DNA of 64,000 nt from Terricaulis sp. (GCA_024707365.1 JANPZV010000005.1:1302001-1366000); one strand, 5' to 3'; shown: positions 29,269 through 40,519, counted from the first letter of the stretch. Numbers and translations: made by a program. The notes: generated by a model from the sequence alone, not told the origin.

Positions 29269-30402
29269 GTGAGCGTGCGCGCCATCCTCGAGCGCCTGAT
29301 CGCGTTCGACACCACCTCGCGCAATTCCAATCTCGCGCTGATCGCGTGGGTGGAGGATTTCCTGCGCGAACGCGGCGTCGCTTCGCAGCGTGTGGCGAAC
29401 GGGGATGGCTCGAAGGCCAATCTTTACGCGCGCATCGGGCCTGATGTGGCGGGCGGAATTGTGCTTTCAGGGCATACCGATGTGGTGCCTGTCGATGGCC
29501 AGCCCTGGAGCAGCGATCCCTGGGTGGTGACGGAAAAAGCCGGCAAGCTCTATGGCCGCGGCGTCGCCGATATGAAGAGCTTTCTGGCGCTTTCGCTGGC
29601 GCATGTGGACGCGGCGCTGGCCGCGCCGCTCAAACGCCCGATCTGGCTGGCGTTTTCGTATGACGAAGAAATCGGCTGCCTTGGCGCGCCGGCGATGATC
29701 GATGAAATGGCCCAGCTTGGGCAAAAGCCTGGCGCGGTGATCGTGGGCGAGCCCACCAGCATGAAGGTGATTTCCGCGCACAAGGGCATCCGCACCTTCT
29801 GGGTGGAGGTGATCGGGCGCGAGGCGCATTCCTCGCTGCCGCATGCGGGCGTCTCAGCCATCATGGAGGCGCAAAAGCTGATGCAGCTGATCGCCGAGAT
29901 TGGCGCCGGGCCGCGCGAGGCCGATCATTTCGATCCGCCGGGCGCGAGCATGACGATCGGCATGATCGAAGGCGGCACGGCGATCAACATCCTGGCGCGG
30001 CGCTGCTTGTTTGGCTGCGATCTGCGCGCGCCAAGCCAAGCTGAGGGCGATGCCATCGAAGCGCGCCTGCGCGCGGCGGCGGCAAAGCTGGATGCGGACA
30101 TCAAAGCCCGCGCGCCCGAAGGCGGGGTGAAGATCACCCGCCGCTCCATGACGCCGGGGCTTGAAATGGCGCCGGAGAGCGCCGCCGAAAGCCTCGCCCG
30201 CGCGCTCACCGGCGATAATGAAATCCGCGCCGCCGCCTATGCGGCCGAAGCTGGCCTCTTCCAACGCGCCGGCATGCCGGCCGTGCTCTGTGGCCCTGGC
30301 TCTATCGAACAAGCGCATCAGCCCGATGAGTGGATTGAGCTTTCGCAATTGGATGAAGGCGCGCGCTTCATGCAGCGCCTGATCACACACCTAAGCGCTT
30401 AA
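29269..30402 (+). CDS. argE: Acetylornithine deacetylase
   Basis: A 377-residue M20A zinc hydrolase that removes acetate from N-acetylornithine in arginine synthesis. SGHTDVVPVDGQPW supplies the first metal His and Asp, GRGVADMKSFLA the bridging Asp, and SYDEEIGCLGAP the catalytic Glu and third ligand. VGEPTSMKVISAHKG is ArgE-typical, and GPGSIEQAHQPDEWIE gives the last metal His. It uses a GTG start 2 bp after the FKBP stop. The 3' end overlaps the convergent cysQ by 20 bp. Confidence 0.9.
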   Translation: MSVRAILERLIAFDTTSRNSNLALIAWVEDFLRERGVASQRVANGDGSKANLYARIGPDVAGGIVLSGHTDVVPVDGQPWSSDPWVVTEKAGKLYGRGVADMKSFLALSLAHVDAALAAPLKRPIWLAFSYDEEIGCLGAPAMIDEMAQLGQKPGAVIVGEPTSMKVISAHKGIRTFWVEVIGREAHSSLPHAGVSAIMEAQKLMQLIAEIGAGPREADHFDPPGASMTIGMIEGGTAINILARRCLFGCDLRAPSQAEGDAIEARLRAAAAKLDADIKARAPEGGVKITRRSMTPGLEMAPESAAESLARALTGDNEIRAAAYAAEAGLFQRAGMPAVLCGPGSIEQAHQPDEWIELSQLDEGARFMQRLITHLSA

Positions 30403-31210
30403 GCGCATCCAGCGCCGCGTTTGCCGCCGCTTGATTGGCGTAAGCGATCAGCCCGCGAAACAGAAACCCTTCCGCGCGCGCGCCATAGATCAGTGGCGCG
30501 CCGTCTATTTTCATCACGCCGCCGCCCGCCGCGCTCAACACCGCGTGGCCGGCGGCGGCGTCCCATTCATTGAGATCGCCAAAGCGCGGGTAAAGATCGG
30601 CGGCCCCTTCGGCCACGCGGCAGAACTTGATCGAGGAGGCGGCGTCATCCTGGCTTTGCGCGCCAAGCGCTGCGGCGAATTTTTTTGCGTGCTCGGTGCG
30701 GCCGAACGTGCGCGAGGCCATGATGCGCCAGGCGCCCGTTTGCGCTGACGTGTTGATCGCTTCAAACGCGATCGGCGCGGTTTCATCCAATTGCACGCGC
30801 GCGCGCAATGCGCGGCCAGGCTCGCCCGCGTACAATTCGCCGCTCGGCGGCGCGAGCACCACGCCCATCGTCGGCGCGCCAGCTTCGATCAGCGCGATAT
30901 TGACGGTGAATTCATCCCCGCCCTTGGCGAAGCCGCGCGTGCCGTCGAGCGCATCGACGCAGAAATAGCGCGCGCTTGGCGCAGGGATGCGCCCATCCGC
31001 AACCGCCTCTTCGCCGACCATTGGAATATCGGGCGCAAGCTCACTGAGCCCCGCTTCGATCAGCGCTTCGGCGCGTTGGTCCGCGATGGTGACAGGCGAG
31101 CCATCGCCTTTGATCATCGCCTCAAAGCCTGTCGCGCGCACGGCCATGATCTCCCGCCCCGCGGCGATGGCGAGGCGTGTCAGGGCTTCAAGGGAAGGGC
31201 GGGCGCTCAT
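30383..31210 (-). CDS. cysQ: 3'(2'),5'-bisphosphate nucleotidase CysQ
   Basis: A 275-residue Mg-dependent phosphatase of the inositol-monophosphatase fold, dephosphorylating the PAP left by sulfate assimilation. Metal motifs are GEEAVADGR, then CVDALDGTRGFAKGGDEFTVNIAL (the DPLDGT-type loop, here DALDGT). The C-terminal WDAAAGHAVLSAAGGG is the family WDxAAG motif. An IMPase-like sugar phosphatase is a possible alternative, but DGTRGF and EFTVNIAL favour CysQ. It lies 28 bp downstream of nadE on the same strand. Confidence 0.85.
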   Translation of the reverse strand: MSARPSLEALTRLAIAAGREIMAVRATGFEAMIKGDGSPVTIADQRAEALIEAGLSELAPDIPMVGEEAVADGRIPAPSARYFCVDALDGTRGFAKGGDEFTVNIALIEAGAPTMGVVLAPPSGELYAGEPGRALRARVQLDETAPIAFEAINTSAQTGAWRIMASRTFGRTEHAKKFAAALGAQSQDDAASSIKFCRVAEGAADLYPRFGDLNEWDAAAGHAVLSAAGGGVMKIDGAPLIYGARAEGFLFRGLIAYANQAAANAALDALKRLGV

Positions 31211-31237
31211 GGGGGCGATAACGCACGCGGCGGCGGC

Positions 31238-33251
31238 TTAGTCCAGCGCCTCGGGCGTGTTGCGCGCCAGTTCATCCAGCCACGCGGCCGCGCTTGCATC
31301 AGAAGCCGCGCGCCAATCGCCGCGCGGGGAAAGCGCCCCGCCCGAAACCAGCTTCGGCCCGTTCGGCACGGCCGAGCGCTTATATTGGTTGGTGAAGAAG
31401 CGTTTGAGAAACACGCCGAGCCAATGCTTGAGCGTGGCGTAATCGTATTTTTCGCCCCAGGCCGCGTGCGCGAGGAACAGGATTTTGCTCGGCGCCATGC
31501 CGTAGCGCGTCAGCCAGTAGAGATTGAAATCCTGCAATTCATAGGGGCCCACCACCGCTTGGGTGCTTTGCGGGTTTGCGCCGGGGATCAGCTCCGGGCT
31601 GATCTCCGCACTCAGCACATCCAGCAGCGTTTGCGAGGCGGCGGCGTCAAACAGTTTCTGCTCGGCCACCCAGCGGATCAGATATTGGATCAGCGTTTTC
31701 GGCGCGCCGCCATTGACGTTGTAATGGGACATATGATCGCCCACGCCATAGGTGCACCAGCCCAGCGCCAGCTCAGAAAGATCGCCCGTGCCCAGCACGA
31801 AGCCGCCTTCTTTGTTGGCGAGGCGGAAAAGATAATCGGTGCGCAGGCCGGCCTGCACATTCTCGTAGGCGACATCATAAACCGGCTCGCCCTTCGCGGC
31901 TGGGTGATCGAGATCTTCCAGCATGCGCTGCGCCAGCGGCTCGATGGACACCTCGCGCGCGTCAACGCCGATTGCGTTCATCAGCGCCCAGGCTTTGGCT
32001 TTGCTTTCCGCGCTGGTGGCGAAGCCGGGCATGGTGACGCCGATAATATTCTTGCGCGGCAGGCCCAAAAGATCGAACGCGCGCGCGGCCACGATCAGCG
32101 CATGCGTGGAATCGATGCCGCCGGAAACCCCGATGACGATGCGCTTGGTGTTCGTGGCCTCTAGCCGCTTGGCGAGGCCCGAAACCTGAATGTTGTAGGC
32201 CTCATAGCAATCGGAATCGCGCCGCGTGAGATCATCCGGCACGAACGGGAAGCGATCGACCGCGCGCTTCAGCGCCAGCGCGCCTTTGGCCGGGCTGACA
32301 TTGAAGGGGATCGCGGTGAAGCCGGCGATCGCCTCGCCATGGGCGCGCACGCTGTCGCGGAAGCTGGAGAGCCGGCGCCGTTCCTGCGCGATGCGTTGCA
32401 CGTCAATGTCTGCGATCACCAATTTGGGCGCGCGCGCGAAGCGTTCGCCCTCGGCGATTTTTTCCCCCAGCTCATAGGCGATCACTTGCCCATCCCAGGC
32501 AAGGTCGGTCGTGCTTTCGCCCGCGCCGGCGGCGGCGAACACGTAAGCGGCGGCGGCGCGGCGCGATTGGCTGTCGCACAGCTGCTTGCGATCCTCGGCC
32601 TTGCCGATGGTGACGTTGGAAGCGGAGAGATTGAGCAGCACCGTCGCGCCCGCCAGCGCCGCGAACGAGGAGGGCGGGATCGGCCCAGAAATCTTCGCAG
32701 ATTTCCACGCCGAAAACAAAATCGCGCACGTCCTGCGCGGCGAAGATGAGATCCGCGCCGAACGGCGCTTCATCGCCGGCAACCTGGATCACGCCATGCG
32801 GGCTATCGGCGGCGGCGGCGAAATGGCGCTTCTCATAGAATTCACGGTAATTCGGCAGATAGGATTTGGGCACGACGCCCAAAATTTCCCCGCGCCCAAT
32901 CACCACCGCGCAATTGTAAAGCGCAGCGCCGAGCCGCAGCGGCGCGCCGACGATGATCAGCGGCGCAAGCTTGGCGCTTTCATCGCGGAGCGCGCCGATC
33001 GCGGCGTCCACTGCATCAAGCAATGCATCCTGCTGCAGCAAATCATCGATCGCGTAGCCGCTGAGCGAAAGCTCCGGCGTCAGCAGCAAGGCTGCCTTGG
33101 CCGCATCCGCCTGCCGCGCGAAATCGAGGATCGCCGCCGCGTTCGCCGCGGGCTCGGCCGGGCGCACAAGCGGCGCGCAGGCGGCGACGCGCACGAACCC
33201 GTGCGCGTAAAGCGAGCCGAACGCGCTCCCAGCTGATTTTCGCGAAGCCAT
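31238..33251 (-). CDS. nadE: Glutamine-dependent NAD+ synthetase (frameshifted)
   Basis: Converts nicotinic acid adenine dinucleotide to NAD+ using glutamine. The N-terminal nitrilase-type glutaminase contains Glu ([12 protein letters not shown]), Lys ([18 protein letters not shown]) and Cys (GVEICEDFW). The frame breaks at about 32682-32690, then continues as [20 protein letters not shown]. The synthetase domain follows with the ATP loop [14 protein letters not shown] and [16 protein letters not shown]. The net change is one surplus base or two missing ones; a lost GC pair would restore the usual residue between Trp and Pro. The total is about 670 residues, normal for the long form. Confidence 0.93.
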
Positions 33252-33298
33252 GGGCGCAGCCTACCATCTTATGCTCACTAAGACCATAAGAGGCGAGG

Positions 33299-33529
33299 TT
33301 AATGCTCGTCCTTGCTCTCGAACTCGACCTGATCGTCATAGCCCTTCCGGGCCGAGTAAAACACCAGCGCCATCAGCCCCCCGCCCACCGCGAGCGAGAT
33401 GGTGGTGCCAAGCGCCAGGGCGATCCAGCCATGAATGCTCATGGCCGAGCTATCCCAGCCCGTCAGCGTTCCGAACAAGACAAAGGCGAGAATGCCGCCC
33501 AGCGACATCGTCAGCAGGAAGACTTTCAT
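33299..33529 (-). CDS. Small two-helix inner-membrane protein
   Basis: A 76-residue protein with two hydrophobic segments (VFLLTMSLGGILAFVLFGTL and WIALALGTTISLAVGGGLMA) and a charged C-terminal tail (YDDQVEFESKDEH). I do not recognise a named family. The start at 33529 is the Met directly before the first helix. It follows ydbL on the same strand after 38 bp, so it may belong to the ydbH-ynbE-ydbL transcript. Confidence 0.65.
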   Translation of the reverse strand: MKVFLLTMSLGGILAFVLFGTLTGWDSSAMSIHGWIALALGTTISLAVGGGLMALVFYSARKGYDDQVEFESKDEH

Positions 33530-33567
33530 CAATCCAATATGCGGCGCGTCCCGCCTAAATGCCAGCC

Positions 33568-33957
33568 CTAGCCGCCGCAGAAGCTCGGCATCGCCACCGG
33601 CGCGGAGGCGGTGCGCTGGCGCCATTGGCCGCCTTCATCGCGATAGCGTTCGCCCACGGCGATGCGCCCGCCGAACACCTCGCACGCCACGGCGGCGGCC
33701 ATTTCATTGACGGAAACGCCGCGATCGGCGGCGCGCTGGGTGTAAAGCGCGCGGCGGCGAATATTGGTTTGATCCACGCGGGCGCGCACGTCGGCTGAGA
33801 CGCTCGAGCCGGGCGTCACGCCGAGATAGCCGTCGGCCTGTTCGCCGACGAGGCCTTCGGCGCGCGCCTGGTTGAGCGCGGCGTCCTGCGCGGCGGCGGG
33901 GGTCGCCAGCGCCATCGCGCCAGCGCACGCGATCGCGGCGAGAAGGGCGTACTTCAT
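33568..33957 (-). CDS. ydbL: YdbL-family periplasmic protein (DUF1318)
   Basis: A 129-residue exported protein with a cleavable signal peptide (ending ATPAAAQ). The DUF1318 pattern is LNQARAEGLVGEQADGYLGV, then NIRRRALYTQRAADRGVSV. Two cysteines (AACEVFGG and SFCGG) could pair. In enterobacteria YdbL is encoded with YdbH and YnbE, an AsmA-like system for moving phospholipids between membranes. Its ATG overlaps the ynbE stop by 4 nt, the same order as in E. coli. Confidence 0.9.
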   Translation of the reverse strand: MKYALLAAIACAGAMALATPAAAQDAALNQARAEGLVGEQADGYLGVTPGSSVSADVRARVDQTNIRRRALYTQRAADRGVSVNEMAAAVACEVFGGRIAVGERYRDEGGQWRQRTASAPVAMPSFCGG

Positions 33958-34166
33958 GGATTGCCTCCACCGAAAAGATCAGAGTTCTGATCCAGGAGCT
34001 CCTGCGCGTCGCGCTCGAGGCGCACGATCACTTCCTGGCGAATATTGACGTTCAAATTCACTTCAATCGGCCGATCCGGCGCCTGGATCTGCACGGGTAT
34101 GCAGGCCGACGCCGCAGCGACGGCGCCAAGAGCGGTGAGCAGTTTCAGGCGCATGCGTCCTCTCAT
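33954..34166 (-). CDS. ynbE: YnbE-family outer-membrane lipoprotein
   Basis: A 70-residue lipoprotein with lipobox AASAC followed by the conserved IPVQIQAPDRPIEVNLNVNI, a beta-strand-forming segment, and the end ELLDQNSDLFGG. YnbE is thought to stack beta strands onto YdbH to complete an inter-membrane lipid bridge. An alternative internal Met (34154) would also give a functional signal peptide. It lies 48 bp after ydbH and overlaps ydbL by 4 nt. Confidence 0.9.
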   Translation of the reverse strand: MRGRMRLKLLTALGAVAAASACIPVQIQAPDRPIEVNLNVNIRQEVIVRLERDAQELLDQNSDLFGGGNP

Positions 34167-34214
34167 GGCGATGTTCCTAATGTCGCGCGGCTGAACGCGC
34201 GCTGAAGCAAGCCT

Positions 34215-37200
34215 TTATCTTGGCGGTTCGGGTTCTGGGTCAACCTCTCCCTCCCGCGCCTGGTTTCCCTGGCGGATGAGCGAGCCTGGGTCAATGATGG
34301 TGGCGGCGGTGTCGGCTAGCCGCCGGAACGGGGCCGTCACCTTCACATTGAACCTAAATGGCACGCCCAGCATGCGCACCTCCCCGAGGCCAGGCAGGGA
34401 GGCGACGGGGGTGAGATCAATCGGCTCGCCCACATTTTCGCCGGAAAACAGGATATCGCTCACCACCTCGCCATTGAGGTCGCCGTTGAGCGTGAGGCCG
34501 AGCGCCTCGTAGCGGAAATCGCGCAGCGCATCGAAGGCCACGCGCGTGACGCCCTCGGTGGCTTGGCCGGCGGGCGCCGGTATAGGCGATGCGCCCCCCG
34601 CCGGCGGCGCGCAGCACCCCATTGGTGACAATCGCGCTTTGCCGCGTCAGCCGCAGCGGGAAGGAGCCTTCGATCACGCCCGTGGCTTGCAGATCGGGCA
34701 CATTGAGCTGCGCGATCAGCGAGGCGGCGTCCACATCGCGCAATGTGAGCTCGATATTGGTTTCATCGGCGCCCAGCGTGATCACTTCAGGGCGCATCGC
34801 CAGCACCCCGCCCGCAAACGCAAACTCCGCATGCTCGATGGCGATCACGCCTGCTTCGCGCAATTGAAAGCGCACGCGCCCATTGGTGACGGCCACGCCC
34901 GGATTGAGCACGCCAACGCTGACCTCCTGCCCAGGCGGCGTGGTGAGCTTGAACAGATCGTCGAAATAAATTTCCCCACGCGTATCGCCGATCAGCGGGA
35001 TGGTGGCGCTGGCGAGCGATACGCCGTCAAGCGCGATGCGCGCATCGCTTTGCATCGTCTCGCGCGTCCAGGTTACGCGGGCTTCGCCGCTGGCGGGTCC
35101 GCGCACGTTATCGACAACGCCGCGCGCGAGCTCGGAAATGTCATAGGGCTGCAAATCCTGGCCAAAGGCGATCTCATCGGCGTGAATGCGCGCTTCGCCG
35201 CCGCCGTCGCTCACTTGATGATGCGCGGTAAAGCGCGCCAATTGCTGGCCCGATGCGTTGAGCCGCACCGCGCCTTCGGCGTCGATCACGCCATCGCGGA
35301 ATACGGCGCTCACGCCCGCAAGCCGCATCGGATTAAACAGCGGCCGCTCTTCATCGCTGGCGGGGCGGTTGGCCTCCAGCAACGCTTCGCCAGCATCAAC
35401 GCGGATCACAGGTTTATCGTTTTCGGGCGCCGCGCTCCAGCGGCCGGCGATGGCGCTGACGCCGCCGGGCAGGGCCGGATCGGCAAGGCCCCCGCGCTCG
35501 AACTGGCCTTCGACGCGCCAGCTCCGATCGATGCGCGCATTGGCGGTGAGCCGCGCCATCACAAGGCTGAGCGCGCGTTCATCGCTCATGTCGATGGTCA
35601 GCGTCGGCGCATCAGCCACCACGGCAAGGCGAATATCGCTGCTGACGCCGCTGAAATTGCCGGTGAGGCGGCGTGTTTCGAGCCGCGCGGGCTGGCCATC
35701 CTCGCCCGCCATACGCCCGCTCAGCGTCAGCGCTTCAATCTGAAAGCCGCCGCCCAGATTGCCGCGCGCGTCCGCGCTGATCAGCGTGTTGTTTTGCGCG
35801 CAGAGCGCAAAGCGCCCGCCAGCGAACGAAAGCCCCGCAACATCAAGCCCGCCCAGCGTGATCGGCAAGCATTGCCGCGCCGGCGCCACCGCCCAGCCTT
35901 GGCCCCAGCGAATGCCGAGATCGAGATTGCTCGAAAGATCGCGCACCTCGCCATCGCCCAGCGGGCCGGTGATCACGGCAGGCCCGCGCACATCCATCTG
36001 CCCTTCGCCTTCGGGATTGACGGTGATGCTCACGCCGAGTTCCGGCGCGTTGATCGAGGCGCCATCGGCGCGCCAATCGGTGAGGCTGAGCGTGCCGTCC
36101 GCATCGAACGCCGCTTGCGGCGCCCAGGCGATGGTGTCGAGCAGCAGCGAAGCGCGCGGCGCGCCGCCGCCTGAAAGCTCAAGCGCCGCAGCCCCGCGCA
36201 GGGCCAGCGATGGCAGATCGAGCGCAAACGCCGGCGCATCACGCCGCAGCGGCGCAAGCCGCAAGCGCGCGCCGCTGGCCGCTTGCGCTTCGGCCGCGTT
36301 TTCCAGCAACAGCGTGCTGCTTTGCCCGTTCGCGGTAAAGCGCAACGGCAGCGCAAGATCAAAACGCGATGCGGCGCGATCAGCTGCGTTTTCCGCTGCT
36401 GCGAATGTCGGCCCGATCGGCGCTTGCGGCAGGTTGGGCAAGATCTCGTGCAAGCGTTCGCGCCCGCGGCCATCCAATTGCGTGCGCGCCAGCGTCACGC
36501 GCACCGGCGCATCGGCGGTGAAACCGTCGCGCCAGCCGAAGGTGAAGGCGCCGCCTGCGCTTGGGCGCTCAGCGATCAGTGAAAAGCCGGCAAAGCGCCC
36601 GCTTTCAAAGCGCCAATCGCCGCGCCCTTCATATTCGCCGCCTTCGGCGCGGATCTCAAAGCGCGGGGCGCTGATGGTGTTTTCTGCATAGGCCGCGCGC
36701 GCAGCGCCCGCGCCGCCTTGCGCGCGCCAGCTTTTGCGGCGCGAGCGCATCCTCGCGCATCTCGGCGTGCGCGCTGATGACGCCCGCGAAAGTCTGTGCG
36801 TCAAGCGTTGCGCTTTGCATGCGGCCAACGCGCCACGCCGCTTCGGCTTCGCCGCGCGCCAAATCCATCGGCGCGTTGGCGATGATGCGCAGGCCCGCAT
36901 TGTCGAGCGAAAAGCCATCCCAGCGCAGCGCGCCGGCGTTGGCGGTGAGGCGCGCGCTTAGCGCGCCTTCGCGTGTTGTCAGCGCAAGCTCAGCCGCGCC
37001 CGCTTCAAGCGCATACGCGCCGTTTTGCAACGAGGTTTCGGCGATGCGCGCTTGGGCGGCGAAATCGCGGCCCAGCACGCCGGCGCCGGCAAATTGCGCG
37101 GAAAGCGCGCCGAACGGCGCTTCGATCAGCGCTTGGCCGTCAATGATGTCGATCGCGATTTCCGGCAGGGTGGGGCGGCGCGCGCTTGGCGCCCGCCTTG

Positions 37201-37653
37201 CAGCCGATCCAGCGCGCCAGCGGAAACGCGCCCGCGCGCATCCAGCTTAAGCCGCAGGCGCGGCTCTATAATGCGCACCGCCGTCAGCGATGGAACAACG
37301 CCGCGCCAGGCCCAGCGCGCCTCCACGCTGGCGATCGCAGCGTCGGGCGCGTTTTCCGCGCCAAAGCGCACGCCGTGCAGCGTGGCGTGATGAAAATCGA
37401 GGGAAACCACATCAAAATCAGCATCCGCCCCGCGTTCGGAGAGGGCGGCGCCGATTAACAATTCAGCAATGGAAAGCCGCGTGAGCCAAAGCCCGCCGCC
37501 AACCAACGCGGTGCTGACGCCCAGCGCCGCAAGCGCTGTGACCCAGCCGACAAGCTGTCGGCGGCGCTGTGGCGGGCCATCGTCCGGCGGCTCGGGCGCC
37601 GCCTGGTCTTGACTCGCAACGGCCTGGTCAGACCTATGTGCCATAGTCCTCAC
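34215..37653 (-). CDS. ydbH: YdbH-like AsmA-family inter-membrane lipid transport protein (three frameshifts)
   Basis: A large inner-membrane-anchored protein, about 1145 residues after repair. It has one N-terminal helix (GWVTALAALGVSTALVGGGL) and a very long run of repeated beta strands, as in TamB/YhdP/YdbH bridge proteins. The C-terminal part has the family's VVSDILFSGENVGEPIDLTP and FRFNVKVTAPFRRL. Frame breaks lie at about 37170-37195 (one base missing), 36720-36745 (one surplus) and 34569-34580 (one surplus, near GGG). All three frames carry matching YdbH-type sequence without gaps. With ynbE and ydbL it forms an operon. E. coli YdbH is shorter (about 880 residues). Confidence 0.85.
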
Positions 37654-37808
37654 GTGGCATGGCCCTTAACGGACCATGAAAACGCCCCGGTATAGGGGTA
37701 GCTTCGCCAAACGGCATGGAGCGATTTCGGTTTCAGGTCAGATAACCACAAAGCGAAAAGTCTTGTCCTTTGTGTGTTTTTCTTCGATCGGGGGTTTGGA
37801 GCACAGTC

Positions 37809-39147
37809 TTGCGCGCAGAATTCGTCCACCGTTTCGCCAAGGCGCGGAAAACCTTGGCCGCGTTTGGCGTGATGGCGCTCGCCTCGGGGCTGGGGCTTGG
37901 TCTTGCCTGGAATGCTGGCCTGTTTGGCGGCGCCGCAGCCGAAGCCGCTCAGCAGGAACTTTTGCGTGAAGCGGCCGCGCGCCAGGCTGAGCATCTGGCC
38001 TTTACCGATGTTTACCTCCGTCATGAAACGCGCGAGGTGCGCGTTGGTTCAGGCGAAACGCTGGCGGGGCTTTTGGTGCGGGCAGGGGCTTCGCCCGCCG
38101 CCGCGGGCGCTGCGGTGAATTCGCTGGTTTCGGTTTACGATCCGCGCCGCATGCGCCCTGGCCAGCAGATCACGCTGTCGTTCCTGCGCGACGGCGATCG
38201 GGCTGAAGCTCACCGGGCTTGCGTTCCGCTCAGATCCTGGCGCGTCGGTGCTGGCCAATCGCATCGCAACAGGCGGGTTCGCCGCGCGCGAAGTGTTGAT
38301 GCCGGTGACGTTTGAAAACGCCCGCATCGCCGCGCGCGTTGAAACCAGCCTCTACGCCAGCGCCACCGCGCTCGGCGCCACCCCGCGCGAGATCGAAGCG
38401 CTGGCGGATGCGTTTTCCTACGATGTCGATTTCCAGCGCGACGTGCGCGCCGGCGATCATTTTGAATTGGTGTTTGAGCGTTATTACGATGACGAAGGCA
38501 ACACCGTGCGCACCGGGGATTTGCTTTTTGTTTCGCTCGAAAGCCGCAACGGGCAGCGCGCATTCTATGCGTTCCAGGCGCCCGGCGAATCTCGCGTTGA
38601 TTGGTATGATTCCGATGGCAAGGGCGCGCGCCGCTTTCTGATGCGCACGCCCATCAATGGCGCGCGGCTTTCCTCTGGCTATGGCATGCGCCGCCATCCG
38701 ATCCTTGGCTATTCGCGCATGCATCGCGGCACCGATTTCGCCGCGCCGACAGGCACGCCCATCCTCGCCGCGGGCGATGGCACGGTGGTGCGCTCCGGCC
38801 CGTTTGGCGCGTTCGGCAATTATGTGCGCTTGCGCCATTCGGACGGCTATGAAACCGCCTACGCGCATATGTCGCGCATTGCGGTGCGCGCTGGAACGCG
38901 CGTGCGCCAGGGGCAAGTGATCGGCTATGTGGGCTCCACCGGCCGCTCCACCGGGCCGCACTTGCATTACGAAGTCATGCGCCGCGGCCAGCAGATCAAC
39001 CCGATGACGCTGCGGGTGGCCAATGGGCGCAATCTTGAAGGGCGCGCGCTGGAGCTGTTCCAAGCCGAGCGCGCGCGCATCGACATCTTGCGCGAGGCGC
39101 GCGCGGCCGAAACGCCTCAGCAGGAGGCGGCGCTGACGGCGCGCTAA
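37809..39147 (+). CDS. M23-family murein metallopeptidase (frameshifted)
   Basis: A periplasmic, membrane-anchored endopeptidase or amidase activator, 445 residues after repair. An N-terminal helix (LAAFGVMALASGLGLGLAWN) is followed by an OapA/LysM-like region (VRVGSGETLAGLLVRAG; YDPRRMRPGQQITLSFLRDG). A linker domain comes next, then the LytM domain with zinc ligands in MHRGTDFAAP (HxxxD) and HLHYEV (HxH). One surplus G in GGG at 38200-38202 breaks the frame; its removal gives RLKLTGLAFRSDPGASVLAN. No ATG precedes the helix: I place the start at TTG 37809, 7 nt after GGAG, with GTG 37770 as an alternative. It is divergent from ydbH. Confidence 0.85.
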
Positions 39148-39189
39148 AGCTGCTTCGCTCTTGCGCACGCCGGCGCTAAAACCGCCTCT

Positions 39190-39672
39190 ATGTCAGACGA
39201 TATCTCGCCGCCCGCCACGTTCGAGCCGCCCGCGGGCTTTCAGCAACGCTGGCGGCGCGGCTTTGTTGGCCAGATCGGGCCGCTTTATCACCGCCAGGAC
39301 GGAGAAAACGTCACGCTCGGCTTCCATGTCGAGGAGCATCACACCAACGGCCTCAGCAACGCCCATGGCGGCATGCTGATGAGCTTCGCCGATATGGCCT
39401 GGGGGCAGGTGATCTCGGTGGAGATGTCCTACCATTGGGTCACCGTGCGGCTGAGCTGCGATTTCATGGCCGGCGCGCATTTGGGCGATTGGGTCGAGGG
39501 CGGCTCCGAGGTGCTCTCGCGCGAGGGCGGGCTTTACATCGTGCGCGGGCGCATCTGGTCTGGCGCGCGCACGCTGGTGACGGGCACGGGCGTGTTCAAA
39601 GCGCTGTCGCCGCGTAAGCCGCTGCCGGGGGAGCGGGCGTATGCCGCCGCCGAGGGGGCGCGGCTTGAATAA
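39190..39672 (+). CDS. PaaI-like hotdog-fold thioesterase
   Basis: A 160-residue acyl-CoA thioesterase of the PaaI/4HBT type: [21 protein letters not shown] contains the HGG-type motif with conserved Asn, then SFADMAWGQ and a beta strand [20 protein letters not shown]. It would hydrolyse short or aromatic acyl-CoAs. It sits 42 bp after the M23 gene and ends at a bidirectional hairpin shared with the convergent sugar transferase. Confidence 0.87.
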   Translation: MSDDISPPATFEPPAGFQQRWRRGFVGQIGPLYHRQDGENVTLGFHVEEHHTNGLSNAHGGMLMSFADMAWGQVISVEMSYHWVTVRLSCDFMAGAHLGDWVEGGSEVLSREGGLYIVRGRIWSGARTLVTGTGVFKALSPRKPLPGERAYAAAEGARLE

Positions 39673-39702
39673 AAAGGCGCCGCGATCAACGCAGCGCCTT
39701 TT
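39672..39702. terminator. Bidirectional terminator
   Basis: A 9-bp stem AAAAGGCGC (39672-39680) / GCGCCTTTT (39694-39702) has A-runs on one side and T-runs on the other. It lies between the convergent thioesterase and sugar transferase genes and can end both transcripts. Confidence 0.7.
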
Positions 39703-39727
39703 GGTGAATGCGCGCCCGCGCTTTGGC

Positions 39728-40493
39728 TCAGCAGGCGTCTTCGGTTTTGAACACGGCCGGCAATGTCATGGCCAGAATCCAAACCTCGCCAAGCCAGGAC
39801 CATTCCTCGATATATTCGCGGTCGAGCTGCACGCGCTGGTCGTAGGTGGCGCTGGAGCGGCCGCTCACTTGCCAGAGGCCGGTGATGCCTGGGCGCACGA
39901 GCAGATAATAGCGGCGCTGGCGGCCATAGCGCTCAAGCTCGTCCGGGGTGATCGGGCGCGGGCCGACAAGGCTCATTTCGCCGCGCAGCACGTTGATGAG
40001 CTGCGGCAGTTCATCGAGCGAAAACTTGCGCAGGAAGGCGCCGAGCTTGGTGACGCGCGGGTCGTTGCGCAGCTTTTGCGTTTGCTTCCATTCAGCCGCG
40101 GCATCCAGATCAGTCGCGAGGATCTTCTGCAGCTCTTCTTCCGCGTTCATTTTCATGGTGCGGAACTTGAGGCAGTAAAACGAACCGCCATGACGCCCAA
40201 CGCGGCGATGCCCGAACAGGATCGGGCCTGGGTCTTTGATCTTGATGAGCGCGGCGATCGTCAAAAGCGCGGGCGACAGCAGCAGCAACGCCAATGCTGC
40301 AATTGCGAAATCAAAGCAGCGTTTGCCGACGCCCGTGGCGCGGCGCACGTTGCGGATCAAGCGGGGATCGGTAACCCGATGCGCATTGAGGGAACGCAGC
40401 TCTTGGAAGCGCGGAAAGTCTTTCCGCCGTATTTTGACGGCCTTGAGACGGCGCCCTCAGCTGAGGCCCCGTTTCGAATACCTGGTTCGTCAT
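39728..40493 (-). CDS. Initiating sugar transferase of exopolysaccharide synthesis (probably frameshifted)
   Basis: A phosphoglycosyl transferase that puts the first sugar-1-phosphate on undecaprenyl phosphate. The core frame (TTG at 40360, 210 residues) shows GKRCFDFAIAALALLLLSPA (re-entrant helix), RVGRHGGSFYCLKFRTM with catalytic acidic residues in NAEEE, FSLDELPQLINVLRGEM, SLVGPRP and RPGITGLWQVSGRS. The same frame extends upstream without a start (RFQELRSLNAHRVTDPRLIR). An ATG at 40493 in the neighbouring frame joins it if one base near 40390-40440 is surplus, giving 254 residues. The core assignment is firm; the N-terminus is uncertain. Confidence 0.85.
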
Positions 40494-40519
40494 TCAGAAC
40501 GTCCCCGCCATCATCCCTC

